The notes: generated by a model not told the origin, from the letters alone. Counted from the first letter of the stretch, positions 22,325 to 33,933 are shown. The stretch: DNA of 64,000 nucleotides from an uncultured Paraburkholderia sp. (GCA_940747215.1 CALNWS010000003.1:50979-114978), one strand, 5' to 3'. Made by a program: numbers and translations.

Positions 22325-23706
22325 ATGTCCGCCAACCGTTTCGACACACTTGCGCTGCACGCCAGCGCCGCTCCCGACCCCGCCATCGGCGTCCGCACCG
22401 CGCCTATTTACCAGACTACCTTGTTGTTTTCGTTCCGCGACTCGGACCATGCCGCGGCGCTCTTCAACATGGAGCACGCCGGGCACGTCTATTCGCGCAT
22501 TTCGAACCCGACGGTGGCCGTGTTCGAGGAGCGCGTCACCGCGCTGGAAAACGGCGCGGGCGCGATCGGCACGGCGAGCGGCCAGGCGGCGCTCCATCTG
22601 GCAATCAGTCACGCTGATTGATGGGCGCGGGTTCGCACATCGTCGCCTCGAGCGCGCTCTACGGCGGTCCCACAATCTGCTGCATTACACGCTGCGGCGC
22701 TTCGGCATCGAAACGACCTTCGTCAAACCCGGCGATCTGGACGCATGGCGCGCGGCCGTGCGCCCGAACACACGGTTGCTGTTCGGCGAGACGCTCGGCA
22801 ATCCGGGCCTCGACGTGCTCGACATCGAAGCCGTCGCGCAGATCGCGCACGAACATCGCGTGCCGCTCCTTGTCGACTCCATGTTCACCACACCGTATCT
22901 GCTCAAACCGTTTGAGCACGGCGCGGACTTCGTCTATCACTCGGTCACCAAATTCCTAGGCGGCCACGGCACGACGATCGGCGGCGTGCTCGTGGACGGC
23001 GGCATGTTCGACTTCGACCGCTTCGGGTGCTTTCCCGAATTCACCGAACCATACGACGGCTTTCACGGCATGGTGTTCGCCGAGGAAAGCAGCGTGGTGC
23101 CGTTCCTGCTGCGCGCGTTGCGAAGGTCTGCGCGATTTCGGCGCCTGTCTGCATCCGCAAGCCGCGTGGCAGTTGCTCCAGGGCATCGAAATGCTGCCGC
23201 TTCGCATGGAACGGCATGTTGCCAACACACGGTGCGTGGTCGAATTTCTAGCCGGACAAGCAGCCGTCGAATCCGTCGCCTATCCGGAACTGAGTTCGCA
23301 TCTAGACCATGCGCTCGCGAAGCGTCTACTGCCACGTGGCGCGGGTACCGTGTCCAGCTTCAATCTGCGCGGCGATCGCGCGGCGGGACGCAGTTTCATC
23401 GAGACGTTGTCGCTCTTCTCGCACCTCGCCAACGTCGGCGATGCGCGCTCGCTCGTGATCCATCCGGCCTCCACCACGCACTTCCGCATAGACGCCACCG
23501 CGCTCACCGCAGCGGACATCGCGGAAGGCACGATCCACCTGTCCATCGGCCTCGAAGATCCCGACGATCTGATCGACGACCTCAAGCGCGCGCTCAAGGC
23601 CGGGCAGAAGGCAAGCGGCTCGAATGCGGCAAAAGCGGCCGCGCTCTCGGGTGAATCGGGCCAGCCCACTGCCACCACAAGCACCTCGCGCCCGGAGTCC
23701 GCATGA
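22325..23706 (+). pseudogene. metY: O-acetylhomoserine sulfhydrylase-type Cys/Met metabolism PLP enzyme
   Basis: Cys/Met-metabolism PLP enzyme (direct sulfhydrylation to homocysteine). Start MSANRFDTLALHASAAPDP at 22325; PLP Lys in HSVTKFLGGHGTTIGG; C-terminal AEGTIHLSIGLEDPDDLIDDL. Frame breaks: near 22612 (GQAALHLAIS / MGAGSHIVASSALYGG), near 22670, and near 23125 (LLRALRR / LRDFGACLHPQAAWQLLQG). The last frame stops at 23706, overlapping the next ATG by 4 nt. The metY-over-metZ choice is by general resemblance. Confidence 0.85.
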
Positions 23707-24519
23707 TTCTGACCGTTCAGGGCCAACCCGCCTACGCCTACACCGGCGGCAAACCGTTCGACGCAACACTGCCGACCACCGTCTTCATTCACGGCGCCGA
23801 GCACGACCATAGCGTGTGGGCATTGCAAACCCGTTACTTCGCGCACCACGGCTTTGGCGTGCTGGGCGTGCTGGCAGTGGATCTGCCGGGTCACAACCGC
23901 AGCAGTGGCCCGGTGCGAACCACGCGGTGCACGAGATGGCCGACCGGCTTGCCGAACTACTCGACGCCGCCGGCGTGGAGCGCGCCTTCGTCGCGGGCCA
24001 CAGCATGGGCTCGCTGATTGCGCTCGACTTCGCCGGCCGCTATCCGCAACGCACGACGCATCTCGCGCTGCTTGCCACCGCGATGCCGATGGCCGTCTCC
24101 TACACGCTGCTCGACGCCGCCCTGCACCGCGAGCCGGAAGCGATCGGCATGGTGAACCAGTGGTCGCACTCCACGTTCGCCGCCAAACTGTCGTATCCCG
24201 GCCCCCCAGCTTCTGGCTGCACGGCATGAACCAGCGGCTCATGGAACGCGTGTCGGCGCGCGGCGAGGCCAACCTGTTTCACACCGATTTCGCCGCGTGC
24301 AACACCTATACGGACGGCCCTTCCCGCGCCGCGCGTCTCATCGTCGGGCGTCGCGACGCGATGACGCCGCCGCGGGCCGCGCAGGCCGGCGTGTCCGTGG
24401 ACACGATTACGCTCGAAGCCGGCCATTCTCTCATGACCGAGCAACCCGACGCGACGCTCGACGCCCTCTTCAGCTTCGCCACCACACCGCCGCATTACGC
24501 GCCGCAGAGCGAGGAGTAG
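23703..24519 (+). pseudogene. Alpha/beta hydrolase, two frameshifts
   Basis: Starts ATGATTCTGACC, overlapping the metY stop (ATGA), so the two were translationally coupled. Oxyanion motif FIHGAEHDHSVW, nucleophile elbow GHSMGS and C-terminal catalytic His (EAGHSLMTEQ) are visible. The frame breaks near 23915 (DLPGHNRSSGP) and again near 24205 (AAKLSYPG / FWLHGMNQRLMERV). Stop at 24519. The following 247 nt to 24766 hold nothing recognised. Confidence 0.83.
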
Positions 24520-24766
24520 AGCGCGCCGAAAGACGCGCAGAAGGCACGAATATCGACAGCGAGCCACCACGATAGCGGCTCGCGGGCAGGCGCGCCATCG
24601 TCCGAATGGCCAGGTTGCGCGCATGCTTCGATCGCCGCACAATGGGGCAAGCCTGTCCTGTTTCGAGCGCGTCCTTTCAGCAGCACCCGAGTTATGAAGG
24701 CGCCATGCGAGGCAATCTGGGAGCGGCGGGCATCGAATCGAGCAGCGTCGACATTCGGAGGTCATG

Positions 24767-25087
24767 ATGGCTCAAACCGCGCATACCGATCACTTCAGCA
24801 GTTTCGCGGAGTTTTATCCGTACTATCTGAGCGAGCATCGCAATACCGTTTCGCGGCGTCTGCATTTCGTGGGGTCGCTCGGGGTGATCGGCTGTCTTGC
24901 CATGGCGCTCGCCACCGGCGACTGGCTGTGGCTGCCCGCCGCCGTGGTGTGCGGTTATGGCTTTGCATTGGTCGGACATTTCCTCTTCGAAAAGAACCGG
25001 CCGGCCACGTTCCGGCATCCGATCTACAGCCTGATGGGCGACTGGGTGATGTTCAAGGACATCTGCATCGGCAGGATTTCGCTTTGA
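24767..25087 (+). CDS. DUF962 / Mpo1-like membrane protein
   Basis: 106 residues from MAQTAHTDHFSSFAEFYPYYLSEH. GGAGG upstream is better spaced for this ATG than for the adjacent one at 24764. The SEHRNTVSRRLHFVGS motif and two hydrophobic segments (GVIGCLAMALA, WLWLPAAVVCGYGFALVGHFLF) match DUF962, whose yeast member Mpo1 is a 2-hydroxy fatty-acid dioxygenase. Conserved His are present. It converges on the yihY-type gene with a 35-nt 3' overlap. Intact. Confidence 0.88.
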   Translation: MAQTAHTDHFSSFAEFYPYYLSEHRNTVSRRLHFVGSLGVIGCLAMALATGDWLWLPAAVVCGYGFALVGHFLFEKNRPATFRHPIYSLMGDWVMFKDICIGRISL

Positions 25088-26420
25088 CGAGCGAAGCCAG
25101 GAAAAGCACGCAGGCCGTCTGATGCGACATCGAGGAAGCGCCCGCTTCGCTTTGCTCGGTCCGTGCGCGTGAATTGACGCGCGCCGCCAGCAGCGTGGCC
25201 AACGTCACCTTCAGCTTGTCGTTTTCGAGCGCGGCAAGCAGTGTCGCGCCGTCCACGCACGTTGAATCCAGTTCGAGTTGATACGCGAGTTCCGCGTGGT
25301 CGATCACGAACAGATCGAAAAGCCGCTCCACCGTGATCTGCGCCGGATTCGCGAGCAGCAGGAAATGCGGCCGCATACCGTCTTCCTGCAAGCTCGCAAT
25401 CCATTCGATTTCCTCGAGCTTTTCCAGCAGACGAATTGTCGTGTCCATATCGCGTCTGAGCATGCGCGACAGTTCCGGCACGGTGTAGCCGCGCTTGCCT
25501 GCATCGCGTGCTTCGGCGAGCCGAGCGAGCATTTCGAGCGAATTGAACAGATCGCTGCCTTCAAACGTAGGCCGGTGAAACTGCCCGATACGGATAGCGG
25601 GCAGTGCGGAGGCGATCATCGCGCCCGCCAGCGTGATGAACCAGCACAGGTACATCCACAGCAGGAAAAGCGGCACCGCAGCGAACGCGCCGTACACCGT
25701 CGTATAGGTGGGAATGCGGCGCACGTAATAGCCGAAACCGCGCTTCGCGAGTTCGAAGGCAATCGCGGCCGTCACGCCGCCAATCACCGCGTCGCGCCAC
25801 TCCACGCGGCAGTTCGGCAGATACACGTAAAGAATCATGGAAGCGAGCGCCGTGAGCGGCAAGGCCCCGCCCGTAAGCGCCCATTCGATGACGGGCGTCA
25901 TGCGCTGCGCCGCCGTGAACGTCATGGATTGGGTGAACAGATACGACGAGATCGACAGACTCACGCCAATCAGAATCGGCCCGAGCGTGATGATCGCCCA
26001 GTACACGAGAATGCGCTGCGCGGTGGGCCGCGCCTTGCGCACGCGACAGATCACGTTGAAGGCGGACTCCACCGTCATCATGGTCATCACCGCGGTGACG
26101 AACAGAAAGATAATGCCGATGGTGGTGAGGCCCTTCGCCTTCGAAACAAACTGGTTCAGATAGTTGAAAATCTGACTGTTGAGCTGCGCGGGCATCAGAT
26201 GGTCGGCGAGAAAAATCTGCAGCGACATCTGGAACGAAGCGAAGATCGGAAACGCCGTGAAAAGCGCGAACGCCACCGTGGCGAGCGGCACTAGCGAGAG
26301 CATGGTGGTGAACGTGAGGCTGCCGGCCACCTGCGGAATACGGTCTTCGCTGTTGCGCTGCGCGGCAAATTGCACGAGGCGTTTGAGCGTATCGAGATCG
26401 AAACGCACCTTGGACAACAA
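25053..26420 (-). CDS. YihY/virulence factor BrkB family membrane protein
   Basis: 455-residue inner-membrane protein (YihY/BrkB family, once misnamed RNase BN). MLSKVRFDLDTLKRLVQFAAQRNSEDRIPQVAGSLTFTTMLSLVPL opens the family domain. About six membrane helices lie within residues 40-260 (IGIIFLFVTAVMTMMTV, LVYWAIITLGPILIGVSL, VPLFLLWMYLCWFITLAGAMI). A soluble winged-helix-like C-terminal region follows (VPELSRMLRRDMDTTIRLLEKLEE). The last 20-odd residues (CVLFLASLVKAKSCRCRCP) overlap the convergent DUF962 gene and look unconserved; a late frameshift could have extended this C-terminus. Confidence 0.85.
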   Translation of the reverse strand: MLSKVRFDLDTLKRLVQFAAQRNSEDRIPQVAGSLTFTTMLSLVPLATVAFALFTAFPIFASFQMSLQIFLADHLMPAQLNSQIFNYLNQFVSKAKGLTTIGIIFLFVTAVMTMMTVESAFNVICRVRKARPTAQRILVYWAIITLGPILIGVSLSISSYLFTQSMTFTAAQRMTPVIEWALTGGALPLTALASMILYVYLPNCRVEWRDAVIGGVTAAIAFELAKRGFGYYVRRIPTYTTVYGAFAAVPLFLLWMYLCWFITLAGAMIASALPAIRIGQFHRPTFEGSDLFNSLEMLARLAEARDAGKRGYTVPELSRMLRRDMDTTIRLLEKLEEIEWIASLQEDGMRPHFLLLANPAQITVERLFDLFVIDHAELAYQLELDSTCVDGATLLAALENDKLKVTLATLLAARVNSRARTEQSEAGASSMSHQTACVLFLASLVKAKSCRCRCP

Positions 26421-26491
26421 ACCTACTTTCCTGCATTGTCGTGCAGTAATTCAGGACCCTGCGCGAGACTTGGCCGAACGGCTATGAGTAG

Positions 26492-27645
<1,154 letters not shown>

Positions 27646-27901
27646 GCGGCGGTTCAGAGAAACGTCGACGCACACGCGTATCCTGTCCGCCGACTCGAAG
27701 CACGGCGAACGCGCGAAGGGTAAATGCAAAGGTATGCGCGAGATCAGTCTCTCCGAGCCATGCCGCTCCAGCGAACGGTCGAGGCCAACGCCAAGGCCCA
27801 CTACGACTGCTTGAATGTAACTGCAAACGTAACCCCACCGCAACCGCAACGCAACCTCATCGCCCCGAAACCGCGCCCAACCCGCACACCGACCACCCAC
27901 C

Positions 27902-29317
27902 ATGACCGAAGCCTTCCTCACCGCATGCCGCGACGCGATCGGCGCGACTCATGTGCTCACCGACGCGCACGACACCGCGCCCTACCTCACCGACTGGCGG
28001 CGCCGCTACACCGGCGCGGCGTGCGCCGTGCTCTGCCCGGCCACGCCGGCGGAAGTCGCCGCGCTCGTCAAGCTCGCGAGTAAGCACGGTGTCACAGTCG
28101 TCCCGCAAGGCGGCAACACGGGTCTTGCGGGCGGCGCCACGCCGGACGCGAGCGGCACGCAGGCCGTCGTTAGCCTCCGGCGCCTGAACCGCGTGCGCGA
28201 CATCGATCCGTACAACAACACGATCACGGTCGAAGCCGGCGTGATCCTCGCCGAAGTGCAGCAGCAGGCGAAACAGGCCGGGCGGCTGTTCCCGCTGAGC
28301 CTCGCCGCCGAAGGCAGTTGCACGATCGGCGGCAATCTCGCCACCAACGCGGGCGGCACCGGCGTTCTGCGCTACGGCAACACGCGTGAGTTGTGTCTCG
28401 GTCTCGAAGTCGTCACGCCGCAAGGCGAACTGTGGGACGGTTTGCGCGGACTGCGCAAGGACAACACCGGCTACGACCTGCGCGACCTCTTCATCGGCGC
28501 TGAAGGCACGCTCGGCATCATCACGGCGGCCGTGCTGAAACTGCATCCGCAGCCAGCCGCGCGCGTCACCGCGCTCGCCGCGCTGGCTTCGCCGCACGCG
28601 GCGCTCGATTTTCTGGCGCTCACGCAGCGTCTTGCTGGGCCGCTTCTCACCGGCTTCGAACTCATGTCGGATTTCTGCCTGCGTCTCGTCGGCCGTCACT
28701 TCGAACAGTTGCGCTATCCGTTCGCCGAGCCGCATGCGCAAGTCGTCCTGCTCGAACTGTCGGACAGCGAGAGCGAAGAGCACGCCCGCGCGCTCTTCGA
28801 AAATCTGATGGAAACCGCGCTCGAACAAGGTCTTGTGGAAGACGCGGTGGTAGCCGGCAATCTCGCGCAATCGCGGGCGTTCTGGAATCTGCGCGAACAC
28901 ATTCCGCTCGCCCAGGTGGAAGAAGGCCTGAACATCAAGCACGACATCGCGGTACCGATTTCGCGCATAGGCCATTTCATCGAGGAAACCGACGCGGCCA
29001 TCGCGCAAGCCGTTCCTAGCGTGCGCATGGTGACGTTCGGCCATCTCGGCGACGGCAATCTGCACTACAACGTGCAGGCGCCCGAAGGCGGGGATGTCAG
29101 GGCGTTTCTCAAGCAGTACCAGAGTCCGATCAACCAGCTCGTGTACGACAGCGTGCACCGCCATCGCGGCAGCATCAGCGCGGAACACGGCCTCGGGCAA
29201 CTGAAGATCGATGAGGCGATGCACTACAAGCAGGACGTCGAAGTGCAGATGATGCGCGCGGTGAAACTCGCGCTCGACCCACTCAATCTGATGAATCCGG
29301 GCAAGGTGCTACGCTAG
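27902..29317 (+). CDS. FAD-binding D-2-hydroxyacid dehydrogenase (D2HGDH/GlcD-like)
   Basis: 471-residue FAD-linked oxidase oxidising D-2-hydroxyacids such as D-2-hydroxyglutarate or D-lactate. PCMH-type FAD domain with VVPQGGNTGLAGGATPD (near 70) and SCTIGGNLATNAGGTGVLRYG (near 140); C-terminal FAD-oxidase domain with metal-site motif GHLGDGNLHYN and RGSISAEHGLGQLK. Ends MNPGKVLR at a TAG; this TAG sits in CTAGG context like many premature ambers here, but family C-termini end at about this point, so it is taken as natural. Intact. Confidence 0.92.
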   Translation: MTEAFLTACRDAIGATHVLTDAHDTAPYLTDWRRRYTGAACAVLCPATPAEVAALVKLASKHGVTVVPQGGNTGLAGGATPDASGTQAVVSLRRLNRVRDIDPYNNTITVEAGVILAEVQQQAKQAGRLFPLSLAAEGSCTIGGNLATNAGGTGVLRYGNTRELCLGLEVVTPQGELWDGLRGLRKDNTGYDLRDLFIGAEGTLGIITAAVLKLHPQPAARVTALAALASPHAALDFLALTQRLAGPLLTGFELMSDFCLRLVGRHFEQLRYPFAEPHAQVVLLELSDSESEEHARALFENLMETALEQGLVEDAVVAGNLAQSRAFWNLREHIPLAQVEEGLNIKHDIAVPISRIGHFIEETDAAIAQAVPSVRMVTFGHLGDGNLHYNVQAPEGGDVRAFLKQYQSPINQLVYDSVHRHRGSISAEHGLGQLKIDEAMHYKQDVEVQMMRAVKLALDPLNLMNPGKVLR

Positions 29318-29349
29318 GGTTTCATGTGCGCGTCGTCCGGCGCGTGCTG

Positions 29350-29367
29350 CTCAGGTATCTCAGGTAT
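29350..29367. repeat. 9-bp perfect tandem duplication
   Basis: CTCAGGTAT occurs twice head to tail (29350-29358 and 29359-29367) just upstream of the phosphoesterase stub. It matches the other short tandem duplications at 35401, 36615 and 62100. Confidence 0.85.
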
Positions 29368-29391
29368 CGCAAGCCATTGCAGGAGTCGTTC

Positions 29392-29514
29392 GTGAAGATT
29401 CGAGTGCTGTCCGATCTGCATCTGGAACACGACGAGCCCGATCTCGTGCCGCATGCGCAGGCGGACCTGATCGTGCTGGCCGGCGACATCCACAATCACG
29501 CGGCCGGGCCGCGT
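29392..29514 (+). pseudogene. Calcineurin-like metallophosphoesterase, N-terminal stub
   Basis: GTG start with AGGAG at good spacing. VKIRVLSDLHLEHDEPDLVPHAQADLIVLAGDIHNHAAGPR carries the first two metal-binding motifs (D-x-H and GD) of the metallophosphoesterase fold. The family sequence then ends and unrelated DNA follows, so the 3' part has been deleted. Confidence 0.8.
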
Positions 29515-29634
29515 AGACATTCGACGGCGCAGTGCCCGTGGATAAAGTCACCTGCCCGACGTCACGTTACGCAGGGTTCACGGCAACGTGTTCCGTGCGG
29601 ACGTTACACGACTTCAGTCCACCTCTGGAAGCTG

Positions 29635-29838
29635 TCAGCTTTTCAGCCGTTGTTCCAGCGCCGAAAGTGCGGCGTTCAGCCGTCTTACCCTGCTCGCCTG
29701 TGCGGACACCAATGCCGCGCCGAAAACCGAATCGATACGGTTGCGCTAGTAGGAAAGCGGAATACGGTCTTCTGCGGAAATATGCGAGATTACATGCTCC
29801 AGATGCAGAATATCTTTTTCAATCTGATGATGATTCAT
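29635..29838 (-). pseudogene. Small conserved-type protein with Trp-to-amber stop
   Basis: A 67-codon frame, MNHHQIEKDILHLEHVISHI...ALSALEQRLKS, is complete except for a TAG at 29746-29748 (IPLSY*RNRID), where Trp (TGG) is the likely original. It is rich in charged residues, probably helical, and lacks signal or membrane segments. Family not recognised. It lies in an AT-rich pocket (about 29.7-30.2 kb) unlike its neighbours. Confidence 0.55.
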
Positions 29839-29901
29839 TGCTTCCCCGTATTAATTTTATCGAAACCAGTTTTTCAGAGCGAAATCGAAGCACGAAACAT
29901 G

Positions 29902-30153
29902 TCACAAAATCGGCAGACATTTGTAATGTGAAGCGGGAAAACTTTCTTGAAACGCTCGAATTCGAGCCTGATAATCGGCAAAACCTTCTACCAGTCTACG
30001 TTTCAGGCCGGCGAGAAAAGCACTGCGACGTCCGATTCGCGTTCCGTTACCTTCCGCACCGACTTCGCCAAATGGTAAAAACAACGTGCGAATTAATAAT
30101 TTATCCGTAAATCTGAAATAATCAAACGCCCGGTTTGATATTTCAATCCGCAT
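29902..30153 (-). CDS. Hypothetical protein
   Basis: 83 codons from MRIEISNRAFDYFRFTDKLLIRTLFLPFGEVG to SHYKCLPIL, with basic segment GRRSAFLAGLKRRLVEGFADYQARIRAF. No clear ribosome binding site and no recognised family. The AT-rich setting and lack of context make it uncertain that it is translated. The 250 nt to its right (30154-30405) contain no gene I can support. Confidence 0.35.
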   Translation of the reverse strand: MRIEISNRAFDYFRFTDKLLIRTLFLPFGEVGAEGNGTRIGRRSAFLAGLKRRLVEGFADYQARIRAFQESFPASHYKCLPIL

Positions 30154-30405
30154 CGAATATCGAACGGGAGTGCCATCATATACGCATTTGGCGCACCTTA
30201 CCGGAATGCCAATTTATTTTTTGGCTGGGCACCGCTTGGTGGATAAATCGCGGAAGCGAAACGCGTTTCTGGAGCGTGCAGCGCACGTTTTAGCAAACGT
30301 CAGAAACGGATGGATCGAAGGAAAAGCTGCGGATTCGGGATTGTTGGGAGCGCTGGACGCGGCGCGCACGAAGCGCGCCGGGAAATGCGTTACGGCAAGC
30401 GCGGC

Positions 30406-30666
30406 TTATTTGGCGCGGCAGGCGTAAATCAGGTTGAGCGTGCTGCCTTCGCTGGATTGACGCACGACGTCGAAAGGACCGCCGCACGCCGCTGAGGCTT
30501 GCTGCGAGCACGAATCGGAGCCTTCGCGGCATTGAACCAGCGTGGTTGGCCGTCCATCAGACAAAAACAGCGGCGGCGCGCTGCTGCAGGCGCTGAGCGC
30601 GCAGAATGCGCCGACGGCCAGCGTGGCGCTAGCGCAGCGTGCCAATGAACAGAGTATGTGTTTCAT
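30406..30666 (-). CDS. Small lipoprotein
   Basis: 86 residues. MKHILCSLARCASATLAVGAFCALSAC is a lipoprotein signal peptide ending in a lipobox (LSAC), followed by SSAPPLFLSDGRPTTLVQCREGSDSCSQQA and a Cys-rich mature part (CSQQASAACGGPF) ending YACRAK. Probably anchored in the envelope with one or two disulfides. Function unknown. Intact and alone on its strand. Confidence 0.75.
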   Translation of the reverse strand: MKHILCSLARCASATLAVGAFCALSACSSAPPLFLSDGRPTTLVQCREGSDSCSQQASAACGGPFDVVRQSSEGSTLNLIYACRAK

Positions 30667-30752
30667 GTAAAGCCCCGATCACGTCTTGTTTTTCGATCAC
30701 GCGATTATGCCACGCGGCCATTACGCTGCGTCACTCGGGAACGTGGGACTTT

Positions 30753-32321
30753 TCACACTTCGATGCCGTAAGCGGCGATCTTTTTGTACAGCGTCGCGCG
30801 GCCCATGCCGATCTGGTTCGCCGTTTCGATCACGCGGCCGCCATTGGCGCGCAGCGCATCGCTCAGGAAGCGCTTTTCGTAAGCCGCCATTGCGTCGCTC
30901 CATGACTTCGGCTCGGGTGTCATGTCGGAGTTTGCGGCGGCGGTTGCGTCCGCAGCGTTGGGCGCCGCTGCGTTCGCCGTTTGCGCTGTCGTTTGCCCCG
31001 TCGCCTGCACCCGTTGCGCGCCGCCCGCCGCCGAACCGACGAACGGCACCAGCGAACGTGCATCGATCCATTCCTAGTCGGACAACATCACCGCGCGCTC
31101 CAGCGTATTGCGCAACTCGCGCACGTTGCCGGGCCACGCGTACGCGCACAAGAGCCGCAGCGCATCGTCCTGCAATTCGAAGTGACTGCCGCCGCTGCGC
31201 ACCTGCGTCGACAGATCTTCGAGCATTGCATACGCGAGCGCCTCGATGTCCGACGCGCGCTCGCGCAACAGCGACGCATGAATGGTCAGCACGTTCAGAC
31301 GGTAGAAGAGGTCGGTACGGAAACGCCCTTCCGCGACCAGCGCAGGCAGATCCGCCGATGTCGCGGCGATGATCCGCACGTCCGCGCGCACGATCCGGTT
31401 GGAACCGAGCGGTTCGAATTCCTTGTCCTGAAGCACCCGCAGCAGTTTGCCCTGCAACGGCAGCGGCATGTCGCCGATTTCGTCGAGGAACAGCGTGCCG
31501 CCATTCGCGAGTTCGAACTTGCCGACGCGGCCTTTGCGGTCCGCGCCGGTGTACGCGCCCGGCGCCGCGCCGAAGAATTCGACTTCGAGCAGCGTGTCGG
31601 GAATCGCCGCGACGTTCACGGTGACGAGCGGCTGATTCGCCCGCGACGACCCGCCGTGAATCGCATGCGCGAGCAGTTCCTTGCCGGTGCCGGTTTTGCC
31701 GAGCAGCAGCACGGGCGATTCGAGTTGCGCCGCGCGGTGCGCCTGGCGCTTCACTTCGAGGCTCGCCGCGCTCGTGCCGACGAAACTGCCGAACGTGTAC
31801 TTCGCACGGCGTGCCTGCGCGAGCGATTGCCGCGTCGCGATCAGCTCCTGCTGTACGCGCGAGTAGTGGGAGAAGAGCGGCGTGAGCGCCTTCAGTTCGT
31901 CGAAGAGCGCAAAGCCCACGGCACCGACGGTCGTGCCTGCGTCGTCCTTCAGCGGCAGACGCGTGACGACGAGCGGCTCGCGGTCCATTTCGAGAATGTC
32001 GAGCAGAATCGGCTTGCCTGTATTGACCACTTCGCGCATCAGGCTGTTCGGAATTACCGCTTCGCAATCGCGGCCGATGGCCTGCTGCGGATCCGAAAAA
32101 CCAAAGCGCGCCGTATAGCGCCTGTTGATCCAGACGACGCGCGCGTCGGCGTCGACGATAAAAGTGCCTTCGCTGAAATTTTCGAACGTGTGGAATAGCG
32201 AATCCATCGCCCGGCGCAATACATCGCCGTAAATGGCGGGCAGGCCCGCCCAGTCGTTCATCACGCTGTCGCTGTCTTCGGCTATTGTTTTATCTACGAT
32301 GTCTCTTTTTGTAGACGCCAT
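30753..32321 (-). pseudogene. Sigma-54-dependent regulator, PAS-AAA+-Fis, amber before the HTH
   Basis: Enhancer-binding activator of sigma-54 RNA polymerase. PAS sensor (about 40-130: FENFSEGTFIVDADARVVWINRRY), AAA+ domain with Walker A GKTGTGKE, sigma-54 loop GAYTGA (variant of GAFTGA), Walker [12 protein letters not shown] and AYAWPGNVREL, then a Fis-type HTH (GRVIETANQIGMGRATLYKKIAAYGI). An in-frame TAG at 31074-31076 (MLSD*EWIDARS) truncates it after the AAA+ domain, so the product cannot bind its enhancer. Divergent from the GntP-type permease gene, its likely target. Confidence 0.9.
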
Positions 32322-32490
32322 TATCTTACGCGAGAGATCGCCTACAAGCTTATTGGATAAGGGCTTAACCTCACTTGACCTAATGTTCAGCTGATTTGCG
32401 TCCCGTTTTGGAGACGTTTGGGTACAATCGCCGGCATCGCGTTTCGAACGCCGGCCGCGTACATCGCGCTACCGGCCTTGGCAACAGGCA

Positions 32491-32506
32491 TGGCATGGAA
32501 CCTGCA
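32491..32506 (+). promoter_or_regulatory. Sigma-54 (-24/-12) promoter of the GntP-type permease
   Basis: TGGCATGGAACCTGCA fits the -24/-12 consensus, with GG and GC separated by exactly 10 nt. It lies about 70 nt upstream of the permease ATG in the divergent intergenic region with the sigma-54 activator. Confidence 0.75.
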
Positions 32507-32575
32507 TTTCGCGTCGCCGTGCCGTTGCGTTCATCGAACGGCGTACACGTAGAACAACCAAGCTTTGGAGACTCA

Positions 32576-33879
32576 ATGTCCTTTGTCATCGTCCTCGCCA
32601 CGCTGGCGTTTCTGATGTTTGCCGCTTATCGCGGCTGCAGCGTCATACTGTTCGCGCCCATTGCCGCGCTCGCCGCCGTTCTGCTGACCGATCCGGCCGC
32701 CGTCGCGCCGGTCTTTACCGGCATCTTCATGGACAAGATGGTCGGCTTCGTGAAGCTGTACTTTCCGGTGTTCCTGCTCGGCGCCGTGTTCGGCAAGGTG
32801 ATCGAACTGTCCGGTTTCTCGGAAGCGATCGTGGCGGCCGCGATCCGCTACATTGGCCGCTCGCGCGCCAATGCGGTGATCGTCGCGGTGTGCGCGCTGC
32901 TCACCTACGGCGGCATGTCGCTTTTCGTCGTGGTGTTCGCGGTCTATCCGTTCGCCGCTGAACTGTATCGCCAGAGCAATATTCCAAAGCGCCTGATGCC
33001 GGACGCGATCGCACTCGGTGCGTTCTCGTTCACGATGGATTCGCTGCCGGGCACGCCGCAGATCCAGAACATCATCCCGACCACGTTCTTCAAGACCACG
33101 CGTGGACCGCGCCTACGCTCGGCGTGATCGGCTCGGTGTTCATCATCATCGTGGGTCTCACGTATCTCGAATGGCGCCGCCGTCAGGCGATGGCAACCGG
33201 CGAAGGCTACGGTACGAATCTGGTCAACGAACCGGAACGCGTGGAATCGAAGCAGTTGCCGAATCCGCTCCTCGCCATTGCACCGCTGATTCTCGTCGGC
33301 GTCGCCAACTTCCTGCTGACCCGCTGGATTCCGAACTGGTACGGCGCGTCGTACACCATGACGCCCGATATCCTGCCGGGCATCCATGCGCCGATCACGA
33401 CGACCATCAAGAGCGTGATCGCGATCTGGGCCGTGGAAGGCGCGCTGCTGGCGTCGCTCAATACGGCGTCGGAATACGGCTTTGTTGGCATGATCGCCGC
33501 GTTGCCGGGCTTCCTCGTGGTGAGCAACGCGCTGAAGAGCATTCCGAATCCGCTCGTCAACGCAGCCGTTTCGGTGAGCTCGCTGGCGGGTATCACGGGT
33601 TCAGCGTCGGACGGCATGAGCATCGCGCTCGCCGCCATGTCGGACGTGTTCATCAAGGGCGCGGAAGCTGGCACATTCCGATGGAAGTGCTGCACCGGGT
33701 CGTCGCGATGGCGAGCGGCGGCATGGACACGCTCCCGCACAACGGCGCGGTGATCACGCTGCTGGCGGTCACGGGCCTCACGCACCGTCAGTCGTATCGC
33801 GACATTTTCGCGGTGACGGTGATCAAGACGCTGGCGGTGTTTTGTGATCGCGGTTTATTACGCGACTGGACTAGTTTGA
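32576..33879 (+). pseudogene. GntP-family organic-acid permease, frameshifted
   Basis: Inner-membrane carrier of the GntP type (gluconate/hydroxyacid:H+ symport). MSFVIVLATLAFLMFAAYRGCSVILFAPIAALAAVLL begins a chain of hydrophobic helices; LTYGGMSLFVVVFAVYPFA and DSLPGTPQIQNIIPTTFF are family-typical. One base is missing near 33098 (FFKTT / AWTAPTLGVIGS), another break lies near 33675 (FIKGAEA / IPMEVLHRVVAMASGGMDTLPHNGAV), and a third near 33843. Original stop about 33877-33879. Carrier and activator are both dead. Confidence 0.88.
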
Positions 33880-33933
33880 TCGACGCGTCTTTCAGCGGGA
33901 ATCGCTAACGCGCTGCCGGCTTTATCTGCAGGA

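Noticed and set aside
30170..30427. 85-codon plus-strand frame near the small lipoprotein
   Set aside because: No ribosome binding site or family features; it overlaps the 3' end of a convincing lipoprotein gene on the other strand.
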